DNA of 64,000 nt from Ectothiorhodospiraceae bacterium BW-2 (GCA_008375315.1 CP032507.1:682001-746000), one strand, 5' to 3'; shown: positions 7,396 to 18,600, counted from the first letter of the stretch. The notes: generated by a model not told the origin, from the letters alone. Numbers and translations are program-made.

Positions 7396-9114
7396 ATGAC
7401 CACCGCGACAACTAACCTAACTGGGCTGGCGCGCCACCTAGTTCAACACAACTTAATTGAAGCCGAAGCTGCCGCTGAAGCGCTAGAGAGCTGCAAAAAG
7501 GAGGGAGTCCCCTTTATCAGCCATCTGGTAAGTCAAAAACTTGCCTCCGCCCACGCGATTGCCACCCAAGCGGCAGAGACCTTCGGTCTCCCCTTTTTCG
7601 ATCTCTCCGTCCTCGATGCTGAAGAGACCATCTTCAAATCGGTCGATGAGAAGTTAATCGGCACCCACCACGCCCTGCCGATCTTCAAGCGCGGCAACCG
7701 CCTCTATGTCGCCATCTCCGATCCGACCAACATGACAGCGCTCGACGAGTTCAAATTTCATGCTGGGGTGATTGCCGAAGCGATTTTAGTTGAAGAGGAT
7801 AAACTAGCGGCGCTCATCACCAAAATACTCGATGCTGGCGCAAGCTCAATGGGCGATCTGAGCGACAGCGATCTCGATGAACTCGATATTAGTAGCGATG
7901 AGCGCAGCGATGATGGTGTCACCGAGTCAGATGCTGATGATGCACCGGTAGTGCGGTTTATTAACAAAATTCTGCTTGATGCCATCAATAAAGGTGCCTC
8001 CGATATCCACTTTGAGCCTTACGAAAAGCGCTACCGTATCCGTCTGCGGGTCGATGGCATCCTCAAAGAGGTCGCCTCGCCACCGATACAGCTCGCAGGC
8101 AAGCTCGCGGCGCGAATTAAAGTCATGTCGCGGCTCGATATCTCTGAGCGGCGAATACCACAAGATGGCCGTATTAAACTCAAGCTCTCTAAAAACAAGG
8201 CGATCGACTTTCGTGTCAGCACCTGTCCGACCCTATTTGGCGAGAAGACCGTGATGCGTATTCTCGACCCGAGTAGCGCTAAACTCGGTATCGATATGCT
8301 CGGCTATGAACCGGAGCAGAAGCAGCTCTACCTCGATAACCTCGCCAAACCCCACGGCATGATCTTAGTGACCGGCCCGACCGGTTCGGGTAAAACGGTC
8401 TCGCTCTACACCGGTCTCAATATCTTAAACACCGAAGAGCGCAACATCTCGACCGCAGAAGATCCGGCAGAGATTAACCTTGAGGGGATTAACCAAGTTA
8501 ATGTCAACGATAAGGTCGGCCTCACCTTCTCCGCTGCCCTCAAAGCCTTTTTGCGTCAAGACCCCGATATCATCATGGTGGGGGAGATTCGCGACATCAC
8601 CACCGCCGAAATCGCAATTAAGGCGGCGCAAACGGGCCATATGGTGATGTCCACCCTCCACACCAATGACGCTCCACAGACGCTAGCACGACTGATGAAT
8701 ATCGGCGTCGCCCCCTATAATATCGCCTCGGCAGTCAACCTCATTATCGCCCAACGACTCGGACGACGGCTGTGCAAAAATTGCAAAACGCCAGAAGATA
8801 TCCCCCAAAAGGCGCTGGAGGATGAGGGATTTGAACCGGAACAGGTAGAGGAGATCCTCTCTGGCAGGACTAAAATCTATCGCGCAGTCGGCTGCTCTCA
8901 ATGCAACGAAGGCTTTAAGGGACGGGTCGGTATCTATCAAGTGATGCCGATCTCCGATGAGATGGGCAAAATTATCATGGCCGGTGGCAATGCCATTGCG
9001 CTAGCGGAACAATCTAAAAAAGAGGGGATTCCCGATCTACGACAATCGGCGCTTAAAAAAGTGTTACAGGGCGTCACTAGCCTAGCCGAAATTAATCGCG
9101 TGACCAACGAATAG
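7396..9114 (+). CDS. pilB: Type IV pilus assembly ATPase PilB
   Basis: PilB is the hexameric cytoplasmic ATPase that powers pilus extension. In the 572 residues, an N-terminal MshEN-type domain (about 1-150) is followed by the secretion-ATPase core. Walker A is GPTGSGKTVSLY, the Asp box RIRLRVDG and Walker B IIMVGEIRD, with the His box TGHMVMSTLHTND. A tetracysteine zinc site is formed by CKNC and CSQC near residues 460-500. Length and order are normal. An MshEN domain in this family can bind c-di-GMP, and this window encodes both a diguanylate cyclase and an HD-GYP protein. It is the first of pilB-pilC-pilD-coaE. Confidence 0.97.
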   Translation: MTTATTNLTGLARHLVQHNLIEAEAAAEALESCKKEGVPFISHLVSQKLASAHAIATQAAETFGLPFFDLSVLDAEETIFKSVDEKLIGTHHALPIFKRGNRLYVAISDPTNMTALDEFKFHAGVIAEAILVEEDKLAALITKILDAGASSMGDLSDSDLDELDISSDERSDDGVTESDADDAPVVRFINKILLDAINKGASDIHFEPYEKRYRIRLRVDGILKEVASPPIQLAGKLAARIKVMSRLDISERRIPQDGRIKLKLSKNKAIDFRVSTCPTLFGEKTVMRILDPSSAKLGIDMLGYEPEQKQLYLDNLAKPHGMILVTGPTGSGKTVSLYTGLNILNTEERNISTAEDPAEINLEGINQVNVNDKVGLTFSAALKAFLRQDPDIIMVGEIRDITTAEIAIKAAQTGHMVMSTLHTNDAPQTLARLMNIGVAPYNIASAVNLIIAQRLGRRLCKNCKTPEDIPQKALEDEGFEPEQVEEILSGRTKIYRAVGCSQCNEGFKGRVGIYQVMPISDEMGKIIMAGGNAIALAEQSKKEGIPDLRQSALKKVLQGVTSLAEINRVTNE

Positions 9115-9152
9115 CGTAGCAAACACAGACAGACAGAGGACGGTAGAGCAGC

Positions 9153-10397
9153 ATGGCGCAAAAACAGCGAGGTGGAGCCAAAAAGAGGGTCGATACCTTC
9201 CTCTGGAAGGGGCTAGATCGTACCGGTCGTAGCCGTGACGGTGAGATGACCGGCACCAGTGTCACGCTAGTTAAGGCCGAACTACGAAAGATGGGAATCA
9301 CCCCAGGGGCGGTAAAGAAGAAGCCTAAACCACTCTTTGGCAGTGCCGGCGCTAAATCGGCCAAAATTACCACGCAAGATATTGGCGTCTTTTTTCGCCA
9401 GTTAGCGACGATGATGTCCTCCGGTGTGCCGGTAGTACAAGCGTTTGAGTTAGTCGGCAACGGCTCCGAAAATCCGGCGATGAAGGCGCTCATCCTAACC
9501 ATTAAGGGCGATATCGAGGGGGGGGGCACCATCGCCGAGGCGCTCGCTAAACACCCCAAATATTTTGATGAACTCTCCTGCAACCTGATTAATGCCGGCG
9601 AGCAGGCCGGTATCTTAGAGAGTATGCTCGATAAGGTCGCTACCTACCGTGAAAAGACCGAAGCGATTAAAGGCAAGGTTAAAAAGGCGATGACCTATCC
9701 TATTGCAGTGCTGGTGGTAGCACTGGGGGTCACCGCCGGTCTGTTGATTTTTGTTATCCCCCAGTTTCAGGAGATATTTGAGGGCTTTGGTGCCGAACTA
9801 CCCGGATTGACCCTGATGGTCATTCAGGCCTCTGAGATCATGCAGGCCTACTGGTGGGTCGTCCTCGGCGGTATCGTGGCGCTGGTATTGACCATTAAAG
9901 AGCTCAATAAGCGCTCCGATACCTTTGCCGATAACTTTGAGCTATTTGTGTTAAAAATACCGGTAGTCGGCGAGATTTTAACCAAATCGGCGATCGCCCG
10001 CTTTGCCCGTACCCTCTCGACCATGTTTGCCGCAGGAACGCCACTGGTCGAGGCGATGGAGTCGGTCGCCGGTGCCGTGGGCCTTAGAAAGTACAAAAAG
10101 GCGGTACTAGAGATGCGCGATGGGGTCGAGTCGGGAACCTCTATTACAGAGATGATGAACTTTGTGAAAATCTTTCCCGCCATGGTAGTGCAGATGACCA
10201 ATATCGGCGAGGAGTCGGGAGCGTTAGATAAGATGCTCAGTAAAGTGGCCGATTTCTATGAGGAGCAGGTCGATAATATGGTCGATGCACTGAGCAGCCT
10301 GATGGAGCCGGTGATTATGGTCGTTCTCGGTGGCTTGGTCGGGACAATTATTATTGCCATGTATCTGCCTATCTTTGCCATGGGTGCCGCCGTCTAA
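9153..10397 (+). CDS. pilC: Type IV pilus inner-membrane platform protein PilC
   Basis: PilC is the inner-membrane platform on which PilB acts. The 414-residue protein has two T2SF-type domains, each beginning with a phrase like FFRQLATMMSSGVPVVQAF and FARTLSTMFAAGTPLVEAM, and three membrane helices: near 180-200 (AVLVVALGVTAGLLIFVIP), near 230-250 and at the C terminus (VIMVVLGGLVGTIIIAMYLP). It follows pilB by 38 bp and precedes pilD by 8 bp, the standard gammaproteobacterial order. Confidence 0.97.
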   Translation: MAQKQRGGAKKRVDTFLWKGLDRTGRSRDGEMTGTSVTLVKAELRKMGITPGAVKKKPKPLFGSAGAKSAKITTQDIGVFFRQLATMMSSGVPVVQAFELVGNGSENPAMKALILTIKGDIEGGGTIAEALAKHPKYFDELSCNLINAGEQAGILESMLDKVATYREKTEAIKGKVKKAMTYPIAVLVVALGVTAGLLIFVIPQFQEIFEGFGAELPGLTLMVIQASEIMQAYWWVVLGGIVALVLTIKELNKRSDTFADNFELFVLKIPVVGEILTKSAIARFARTLSTMFAAGTPLVEAMESVAGAVGLRKYKKAVLEMRDGVESGTSITEMMNFVKIFPAMVVQMTNIGEESGALDKMLSKVADFYEEQVDNMVDALSSLMEPVIMVVLGGLVGTIIIAMYLPIFAMGAAV

Positions 10398-10405
10398 CCC
10401 TACCG

Positions 10406-11278
10406 ATGGAGCTACTACAACTACTTGAACAGTCGCCGCCGCTACTACTGAGCGTCGTCGCCCTATTGTCGCTGCTCATCGGCAGCTTTCTCAATGTGGT
10501 TATCCACCGTCTGCCGCTAATGCTCTTCGCCGACTGGCGCACCCAGTGCCATGAGCTACTCCACGCCGATCAGACTCCTCCAACCGAGCCACCGCTCAAC
10601 CTCATTCACCCCTCCTCCCACTGCCCCGAGTGTCGCCACCCTATCGGGGTGCTAGAGAATATCCCCCTGTTTAGCTATCTGTGGCAGCGGGGTCGTTGTC
10701 GCCACTGTCACACCCCTATCTCGCTGCGCTATCCGTTAGTCGAGCTATTCACGGCCCTGCTATCGGTGGTAGTCGCATGGCAGCTAGGGTATAGCGCCAT
10801 GCTACCGGCGGCGCTACTCTTTAGCTGGACGCTAATCGCCCTCACTTTTATCGATCTCGATCAGCAGCTACTGCCCGATCAGTTAACTCTGCCGCTGATG
10901 TGGGCCGGCATTCTCCTAGCCCTCTTAGGGCTTACCACAGTGACACTAGAGCAGAGCCTTATCGGGGCCATGATCGGCTATCTCTCACTCTGGTCGGTCT
11001 ATTGGCTGTTTAAACTGCTAACCGGTAAAGAGGGGATGGGATTTGGTGACTTTAAGCTGCTCGCGGCGCTCGGCGCTTGGCTCGGCTGGCAGCAGCTCCC
11101 GCTGGTGATTATCCTCTCCGCCCTCTGCGGTACGGTGATCGGCCTCTATCTCATGCTGTTTAAAAACCACCAACGCGCCCAGCCGATTCCCTTTGGCCCC
11201 TACCTCGCTCTAGCAGGCTGGATAGCGCTACTCTGGGGCGAGACCACTATCCACCACTATCTACAGTGGCTAAGTTAA
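10406..11278 (+). CDS. pilD: Prepilin peptidase/N-methyltransferase PilD
   Basis: PilD cleaves the leader of type IV prepilins and type II pseudopilins and methylates the new N-terminal residue in the inner membrane. The 290-residue protein has the zinc-type cysteine pairs CPEC and CRHC (about 72-100) and multiple membrane helices. Both catalytic aspartate regions are present: FIDLDQQLLPD and the GxGD-type MGFGDFK. The 3' end overlaps the GTG start of coaE by 13 bp. A plausible substrate in this window is the mini-prepilin at 20519. Confidence 0.97.
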   Translation: MELLQLLEQSPPLLLSVVALLSLLIGSFLNVVIHRLPLMLFADWRTQCHELLHADQTPPTEPPLNLIHPSSHCPECRHPIGVLENIPLFSYLWQRGRCRHCHTPISLRYPLVELFTALLSVVVAWQLGYSAMLPAALLFSWTLIALTFIDLDQQLLPDQLTLPLMWAGILLALLGLTTVTLEQSLIGAMIGYLSLWSVYWLFKLLTGKEGMGFGDFKLLAALGAWLGWQQLPLVIILSALCGTVIGLYLMLFKNHQRAQPIPFGPYLALAGWIALLWGETTIHHYLQWLS

Positions 11279-11883
11279 CTCACCCCATTATCGGGCTGAC
11301 CGGAGGGATCGCCGCGGGTAAGAGCAGCGTGAGTCGCCTCTTTAGCCAGCTCGGGATTACCGTCTTTAATGCTGATCATATCGGTCGCACTCTGCTCGAT
11401 CCCCCCAAACCGGCTTTTCAAGCGATAGTCGGCCACTATGGTGAGACGATTGTGGAGGTCGATGGCACAATTAACCGCCGAAAGCTGCGCCACCACCTCT
11501 TTACCCATCCGAATGATCGACTCTGGCTAGAGTCGCTGCTACAGCCACTCATTCTCGAACAGCTACAGCAGAGCAGCTCCCGCTACACCCCTCCTCCCCC
11601 CCACGGCTACCTGATTTGGGAGGTGCCGCTGCTGCTAGAGGCAGGATGGCAGTGCTATACCCAAGCGATCATCGTGGTCGATACCCCCAGCTCGCAACAG
11701 CTCTCCCGCCTCTGTCAGCGCGATCAGCTTACCGAAGAGCAGGCGCAAATCGCCATCGCCTCCCAACTGTCGCGCTCGGAGCGGCTAGCCGCCGCCGACT
11801 ATATTATCGACAACAGTCACAATGAGAGCGCTCTCAGAACCCAGGTTGTGGAGATTCATCAACAGCTTATCGCAACGCTATGA
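11266..11883 (+). CDS. coaE: Dephospho-CoA kinase CoaE
   Basis: CoaE phosphorylates the ribose 3'-OH of dephospho-CoA, the last step of coenzyme A synthesis. The 205-residue protein starts at GTG 11266 inside the end of pilD. It shows the P-loop GLTGGIAAGKSSVSRLF, the FNADHIGR motif and a family-typical LWEVPLLLEAG segment. Linkage pilD-coaE is common in gammaproteobacteria. The last 4 bp overlap the mfd start (ATGA), suggesting coupled translation of two unrelated housekeeping genes. Confidence 0.96.
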   Translation: MAKLTHPIIGLTGGIAAGKSSVSRLFSQLGITVFNADHIGRTLLDPPKPAFQAIVGHYGETIVEVDGTINRRKLRHHLFTHPNDRLWLESLLQPLILEQLQQSSSRYTPPPPHGYLIWEVPLLLEAGWQCYTQAIIVVDTPSSQQLSRLCQRDQLTEEQAQIAIASQLSRSERLAAADYIIDNSHNESALRTQVVEIHQQLIATL

Positions 11884-14800
11884 TCGATCTCCTCTCCCCG
11901 ACGGTTAAGATAGCCACTGGGCAGCGATTTGCTTGGGGCGAGCTCTACGGCAGCGCCATCGCCCTCACTCTACAGCGCCTAGCCCAAAGCCAACAGAGTC
12001 TGCTGCTGCTAGTTACCGCCGACTCCAGCTCGGCGCTACGCTTAGAGCGGGAGCTGAGCTTCTTTAACCGCGATAGTGACGCTAGCGTGCCGCTGCTCCC
12101 CTTTCCGAGTTGGGAGACTCTCCCCTATGATCGCTTCTCACCCCATCAAGATATTATCTCTGCCCGACTCGAAACGCTCTACCGTCTGCCCCAAATTCAG
12201 CACGGCGTGGTCATTATTCCGGTCTCAACGCTAATGACCCGCCTGCCGCCCCCCAGCTTCGTCGCGAGCCATACCCTGCTGCTACAGCGAGGAGAGAGGG
12301 TAGCGCTTGAGACCATGCGACGAGAACTAGAGCAGCACGGCTACCGCTATGTCAACCAGGTGATGGAGCATGGCGAGTTTACCGTTCGGGGTAGCCTGCT
12401 CGATCTCTTCCCTAGCGGCAGTCAGCTCCCCTACCGTATCGAGCTGTTTGATGATGAGGTCGATACCATGCGTACTTTCGATCCCGATACGCAGCGATCA
12501 CTTAACCAGACAGAGACGATTCGACTCCTCCCGGCGCGGGAGTTTCCGATCGATGAGGCGGGGGTGGCCACTTTTCGCCACAATTTTCGGCAGCAGTTTG
12601 AAGGCGATCCACAGCAGAGCCTCATCTATCGTGAGGTAAGCTGCGGCAATATGCCGACCGGAATTGAGTACTATCTGCCACTCTTTTTTGACCAGAGCGC
12701 CACTCTCTTTGACTATCTCCCCTCAGAGACCACCCTCTGCCTCCACGGCGATATCGAGCAGGCCGCAGCGCTATTTGCCCGTGAATATCGAGATCGCTAC
12801 CAGTTAGCCCACTATGAACCAGAGCGCCGGCCCCTCCCCCCCGAACAGCTCTTTATGCTGCCAGATCAACTCTTTGCGGCCTTTAAGTCGCTGCGTCGTA
12901 TCGATGTCGGCACCTTTGCCGTCCCGCCAGAGCGCCACGGTGATAACTTCGCTACCCGCCCGCTACCCCCGCTAATGCTCAATCCGCAGTTAGCGACCCC
13001 CTCTGCGCCACTACAGCAGTTTTGCCACGACTTTCAGGGGCGCACTCTCTTTAGTGCCGAATCGACCGGTCGGCGTGAGATCTTACAGCAGATGTTACAG
13101 CAAGCGGGGCTCACCCCCACTCCCGTCGAGGGGTGGCAGGCGTTTTTAAACCACACCAGTCGCCACTGCCTAACGGTCGCCGCCCTCGATGAGGGGTTTA
13201 TCGATACCCATAACCAGTTTGCGTTCATTACCGAAAGCCAGCTCTACGGCCAGCAGGTGATGCAGCGCCGACGCCGACGCCAGACCCATCGTCATCAAGA
13301 GAGTGTGATTCGCAATCTCGCCGAACTACAGCTCGGTTCGGCCGTGGTGCATGAAGATCACGGTGTGGGGCGCTATCGAGGCCTAAAGAGCATGGAGCTC
13401 GGAGGCACCCTGCAGGAGTTTTTACAGCTTGAGTATGCTGGCGGCGATACGCTCTACGTACCGGTAACGGCGCTGGATCTGATTCACCGCTACAGCGGCG
13501 CCTCAGCCGAGACCGCCCCGCTGCACAAGCTCGGCAGCGGTCTTTGGGAACGGGCTAAACGAAAGGCGAAAGAGAGGGTGCGCGATGTGGCCGCCGAGCT
13601 GCTAGCCATCTATGCTAAACGGGCGGCACAACAGGGATTTATCTATCAACCGGCCGAGCAGGAGTACCACAAATTTGCCGCTGAGTTTCCGTTTGAGGAG
13701 ACCCCCGATCAGCTCGACGCGATCGAGGCGGTCATCAGCGATATGGCTCTTCCCCGACCGATGGATAGAGTGATCTGTGGCGATGTCGGCTTCGGCAAAA
13801 CCGAAGTGGCGATGCGAGCCGCCTTTATCGCGGTTCAGGCGGGACGACAGGTAGCGGTGCTGGTTCCGACTACACTGCTGTCGGAGCAGCATCTGCAAAA
13901 TTTTCGGGATCGCTTTGCCAACTGGCCAGTCAATATCGCCGCCCTCTCCCGTTTTCGTTCGGGCAAAGAGAGCCGCCAGGTGGTGGCAGAGCTAGCCTCT
14001 GGTCAGCTCGATATCGTTATCGGCACCCATAAATTACTCCAAAAGGGGATTGAGTATCACAACTTAGGGCTAGTGATTATCGATGAGGAGCACCGTTTCG
14101 GCGTCAGACAGAAGGAGCAGTTTAAACAGCTACGGGCCGAGGTCGATCTCTTAACCCTCACCGCGACCCCCATCCCCCGTACCCTCAATATGGCACTAGG
14201 CGGCATTCGCGACCTATCGATTATCGCCTCCCCGCCGGCAAAGCGGCTAGCGGTCAAAACCTTTGTCCACGACTGGAGTGATAGCCTCATCTTTGAGGCG
14301 TGCCAGCGAGAGCTGCGTCGGGGCGGTCAGATCTACTTCATCCATAATGAGATCGAGACGATTGAGAAGATCTCCCAACGCCTAGAGGGACTACTCCCCG
14401 ATGCCCGCATTGCGACAGCTCACGGCCAGATGCGCGAACGCGATCTAGAGCAGGTAATGTCCGACTTCTACCACCAGCGCTACAATCTACTGCTCTGCAC
14501 TACTATTATCGAGACCGGTATCGATATCCCCAGCGCCAATACCATTATTATTAACCGCGCCGATCGCTTCGGCCTCGCCCAACTCTACCAGCTACGAGGA
14601 CGGGTCGGGCGTTCGCACCACCGCGCCTACGCCTACCTTTTGGTCAATAACTGTCAAAGCCTGACAAAGGATGCCCAAAAACGGCTAGAGGCGATTGAGT
14701 CGATTGAGGAGCTAGGCACCGGCTTTACCCTAGCGACTCACGATCTCGAAATTCGCGGTGCCGGTGAGCTGTTAGGCGATGATCAGAGTGGCCAGATGCA

Positions 14801-15338
14801 TGAGGTCGGTTTTACCCTCTATGCCGAACTGCTAGAGCGGGCAGTCAAGGCGCTACAGCAGCATGGCGATGGCGGGAGCGCGGAGGAGGAGAGCGAGAGC
14901 CCTAAGATCGAGATCGAGCTAGGGTTACCGGCGCTGCTACCTGAGAGCTACATCACCGATGTCCATACCCGACTCGTTCTCTATAAACGGATCGCCAGCC
15001 AGAGCGATCAGGCCGGTCTCGATGAGCTACAGGCGGAGTTAATCGACCGTTTTGGGCTGCTCCCAGAGCCTGCCAAACGCCTCTTTACCCTAATGCAGCT
15101 AAAACAGCAGCTCTATCCACTCGGCATTCGTCGCCTTGAGATGGGCGAAAAATTTGGCCGCATCACCTTTATCGACCACCCCCCCTTTGATCCGATAAAA
15201 ATGATTCAACTGCTGCAGGCAGAGCCGCAGCGATTTCAGCTCGATCCACAGCAGCGGCTTAAAATCAACCAACCGATGCCTGAAGAGGCTCAGCGGCTAG
15301 AGGTTATTGCCCAACTCATACGGGCATTGCAAACTTAA
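11880..15338 (+). CDS. mfd: Transcription-repair coupling factor Mfd
   Basis: Mfd removes RNA polymerase stalled at DNA lesions and recruits UvrA. The 1,152-residue length is standard. The N-terminal UvrB-homology region (about 1-340) includes FPSWETLPYDRFSPH. The RNA-polymerase interaction domain (about 470-545) carries VVHEDHGVGRYRGL. The RecG-like translocase has Walker A GDVGFGKTEVA (about 633), the DEEH box IIDEEHRFG (about 735) and motif VI QLRGRVGRSHHRAYAY. A C-terminal TRCF domain follows. It is probably expressed from the pil-coaE transcript, with which it overlaps. Confidence 0.97.
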   Translation: MIDLLSPTVKIATGQRFAWGELYGSAIALTLQRLAQSQQSLLLLVTADSSSALRLERELSFFNRDSDASVPLLPFPSWETLPYDRFSPHQDIISARLETLYRLPQIQHGVVIIPVSTLMTRLPPPSFVASHTLLLQRGERVALETMRRELEQHGYRYVNQVMEHGEFTVRGSLLDLFPSGSQLPYRIELFDDEVDTMRTFDPDTQRSLNQTETIRLLPAREFPIDEAGVATFRHNFRQQFEGDPQQSLIYREVSCGNMPTGIEYYLPLFFDQSATLFDYLPSETTLCLHGDIEQAAALFAREYRDRYQLAHYEPERRPLPPEQLFMLPDQLFAAFKSLRRIDVGTFAVPPERHGDNFATRPLPPLMLNPQLATPSAPLQQFCHDFQGRTLFSAESTGRREILQQMLQQAGLTPTPVEGWQAFLNHTSRHCLTVAALDEGFIDTHNQFAFITESQLYGQQVMQRRRRRQTHRHQESVIRNLAELQLGSAVVHEDHGVGRYRGLKSMELGGTLQEFLQLEYAGGDTLYVPVTALDLIHRYSGASAETAPLHKLGSGLWERAKRKAKERVRDVAAELLAIYAKRAAQQGFIYQPAEQEYHKFAAEFPFEETPDQLDAIEAVISDMALPRPMDRVICGDVGFGKTEVAMRAAFIAVQAGRQVAVLVPTTLLSEQHLQNFRDRFANWPVNIAALSRFRSGKESRQVVAELASGQLDIVIGTHKLLQKGIEYHNLGLVIIDEEHRFGVRQKEQFKQLRAEVDLLTLTATPIPRTLNMALGGIRDLSIIASPPAKRLAVKTFVHDWSDSLIFEACQRELRRGGQIYFIHNEIETIEKISQRLEGLLPDARIATAHGQMRERDLEQVMSDFYHQRYNLLLCTTIIETGIDIPSANTIIINRADRFGLAQLYQLRGRVGRSHHRAYAYLLVNNCQSLTKDAQKRLEAIESIEELGTGFTLATHDLEIRGAGELLGDDQSGQMHEVGFTLYAELLERAVKALQQHGDGGSAEEESESPKIEIELGLPALLPESYITDVHTRLVLYKRIASQSDQAGLDELQAELIDRFGLLPEPAKRLFTLMQLKQQLYPLGIRRLEMGEKFGRITFIDHPPFDPIKMIQLLQAEPQRFQLDPQQRLKINQPMPEEAQRLEVIAQLIRALQT

Positions 15339-15376
15339 TATTTCCATGGATAACCACGACATAATAGGAGAGAGAG

Positions 15377-15631
15377 ATGCCTACTTATGACTACCTTTGT
15401 GAAGCGAATCAGCAAGTCTATGAGGTCAAACACGCCATGACCGAACAGATCGAGACTTGGCAGCAGCTCTGCGCTATAGCCGCTATCCCTCTAGCTGAGA
15501 TTGCCCCCGATACCCCCGTCACCAAATTGATTAGTGGCGGCGGTATCGTCAGCAGTGGGGCGTTAAAAAATCCCGAAGCGCCCGCCTGTATGAGTGGCGG
15601 CCGCTGTGGTGGCGGGGGGTGTGGCCTCTGA
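15377..15631 (+). CDS. Small FmdB-like protein with degenerate zinc ribbon
   Basis: An 84-residue protein starting MPTYDYLCEA, the classic opening of FmdB-type zinc-ribbon regulatory proteins, and ending in the Gly/Cys-rich tail RCGGGGCGL. The first CxxC knuckle of the family is reduced to a single Cys (CEANQQ). Only isolated cysteines (LCAI, ACMS) follow, so zinc binding would have to use the C-terminal cysteines. It has a good Shine-Dalgarno (GGAGAGAG) and is 15 bp ahead of purL. Its function is unknown. Confidence 0.7.
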   Translation: MPTYDYLCEANQQVYEVKHAMTEQIETWQQLCAIAAIPLAEIAPDTPVTKLISGGGIVSSGALKNPEAPACMSGGRCGGGGCGL

Positions 15632-15646
15632 GCGGATAAAACGATC

Positions 15647-18600
15647 ATGATGCAATCTCTACCCGGCCCTCGTGCCCACTCCCCGTTTCGGTTACAACGC
15701 CTATTACAGCAGTGTCAACAGCAGCTACCCCAGCTAAAGGCGCTAACAAGCCGCTATCTCCATTTGGTGAAGAGCCGCTCGCCCCTCTCGGCATCGGAGC
15801 TAGAGCGACTACAGCGGCTGCTAGAGTATGGCGACTTCAATGCCGAAGAATCAGAGCCGTCTAGTTTGGCCACGGTACGGCTACTGGTTATCCCCCGCAT
15901 CGGAACCATCACCCCCTGGTCAACCAAAGCGACCGATATTGCCCACCACTGCGCCCTAGAGGGGATCGTGCGGCTAGAGCGAGCCACTGAGTTGACACTA
16001 AGCGGCGTTCACCACCCCGATGAACTCATCCCCATTCTGCCCCTACTGCACGACCGTATGGTCGAGCAGATCGTACACCACCTCGATCAGGCTCAAGCGC
16101 TTTTTGCTGACCATACCCCGACCCCGCTGCGTTGGGTCGATATCCTCGGCGGAGGGCGCACCGAACTGGAGCGAGCTAACCGTGACTGGGGGCTAGCGCT
16201 AGCTGAGGATGAGATCGACTATCTGCTAGAGAGCTTTACCGCGTTAGCACGCAACCCAACCGATACCGAGCTGATGTCGTTCGCCCAAGCTAACTCGGAG
16301 CACTGTCGCCACAAGATATTTAATGCCACTTGGATAACCGATCGAGAAGCTCGCACTATGTCGCTATTTGGCATGATTCGCCACACCTACCAGTGCCATA
16401 GTGAGGGTATTCTCTCGGCCTATGAAGATAACTCCGCCGTTATCACCGGGCGAGAGTCGCAACAGCTAGTGACCGATGAGAACCACCACTACCGCTACCG
16501 GCCACTCAATAGCGCTATTTTAATGAAGGTCGAGACCCATAACCACCCCACCGCTATCGCCCCATTCGCCGGTGCGGCTACCGGTTCGGGCGGCGAGATT
16601 CGAGATGAGGGGGCGACTGGCCGTGGCTCAAAACCGAAAGCAGGCATGGCCGGCTTTTCAGTCTCCAATCTCAAGCTACCAGGAGCGACCCACCCCTGGG
16701 AGCACGATATCGGCAAGCCCGATCGTATCGCCTCAGCGCTGGAGATTATGCTCGAAGCGCCCCTCGGCAGCGCCGCCTTTAATAACGAATTTGGCCGTCC
16801 CACTATCAATGGCTACTTTCGCACCTATGAGCAGCAGGTGTACCATCATGGCCAGTGCGAAGTGCGCGGCTACCATAAACCGATTATGCTCGCTGGGGGA
16901 GTCGGGACGATTGACGCCACCCAAGTAAAGAAGCAGACCATCCCCGTAGGTGCCAAATTGGTAGTACTGGGGGGGCCGGCGATGTTAATTGGCCTCGGCG
17001 GCGGGGCGGCCTCATCGATGAGCTCCGGCAGCTCCGGCACCGACCTCGACTTTGCCTCGGTACAGCGCGGCAATCCGGAGATGCAGCGCCGTTGCCAAGA
17101 GGTGATTGATCGTAGCTGGCAGCTCGGGGAGAACAACCCGATTATCTCCATTCACGATGTCGGCGCCGGCGGACTCTCTAACGCCATGCCAGAACTAGTT
17201 AACGATGCCGGTCGCGGTGCCCGCTTTGAGCTACGAGCCATTCCGAACGACGAGCCGGGAATGTCCCCGATGGAGATCTGGTGCAACGAGGCGCAAGAGC
17301 GCTTCGTACTAGCTATCGCTGACGCCGATATCGCTAACTTTAGCGCCCTCTGTGAACGGGAGCGCTGCCCGATGGCCATTATCGGCACCGCCACAGCTGA
17401 ACAGCAGCTACAGCTACACGACAGCCACTTCAATAACCACCCTATCGATATACCGCTAGCGCTGCTGCTCGGTAAGCCGCCCAAAATGGAGCGCCGAGTT
17501 ACCACCACGGCCCCCGCCTTAGCCCCATTCGATCTGGCTAAAGTCGATCTGGAGGAGGCGATTGCCCGACTGCTCCAACTCCCGACCATTGCGAGTAAAC
17601 AGTTCTTAATTACCATCGGTGATCGTAGCGTCACCGGCTTAGTGAGCCGCGATCAACTAGTCGGCCCGTGGCAGGAGCCGGTCGCCGACTGCGGCATTAC
17701 CTGCGCTAACTACCACGACTACCATGGCGAGGCGATGGCACTAGGCGAACGAGCCCCGGTCGCCCTACTCGATGCCACCGCTGCCGCCCGTTTAGCGGTC
17801 GCCGAAGCGGTAACCAACCTGCTCGGAGCAGGGATCGGCCCGACCCTAGAGCGGCTCGTCCTCTCGGCTAACTGGATGGCCCCCGCCGGCCACCCGGGCG
17901 AAGATGTCCGCCTCTATGAGGCCGTGAAGAGCATCGGCTTAATGCTCTGTCCCGACCTAGGGATCACCATTCCAGTCGGTAAAGATTCGATGTCGATGAA
18001 GACGCTCTGGCAGCAGGATCAGCAGCCGCAGAGTGTCACCGCCCCACTATCGCTCATTATCTCCGCCTTCGCGCCGATCACCGATGTTCGCAACCACCTC
18101 ACCCCGCAACTCGATACCACCCTTGATAGCCAACTGTGGCTTATCGATTTAGGTCGCGGCGATACCCCGCTCGGAGGCTCAGCACTAGCACAAGTCTATG
18201 GTGCCCTCGGCGAGAGAGCTGCCGATTTAGGTGATAGTGACCGCTTTAAACGCGCCGTAGCGTTCATGGATCAGCTCATTGAGACCCAATTGGCACTCGC
18301 CTACCATGATCGCAGTGATGGCGGCCTCCTTATTACCCTGCTAGAGATGGCCTTTGCCAGCCACTGTGGACTCCGCATCATAGGAGATCAGTCAGCGCTA
18401 CTGCCGTGGCTCTGCCATGAGTCACCCGGCTTTGTCGTGCAGATTGCCAACGATCGTTGTAGTGAACTACTAGAGCAGCTACAACGCTATCGACTGCTCG
18501 AAGCGGCCACTCTGGTTGCCATCCCGACCCGTACCCGTACCATTACGATAGTTCACCACAACAGACTCAGCTATAGCGGGGATTGTATCCAACTGCAGCG

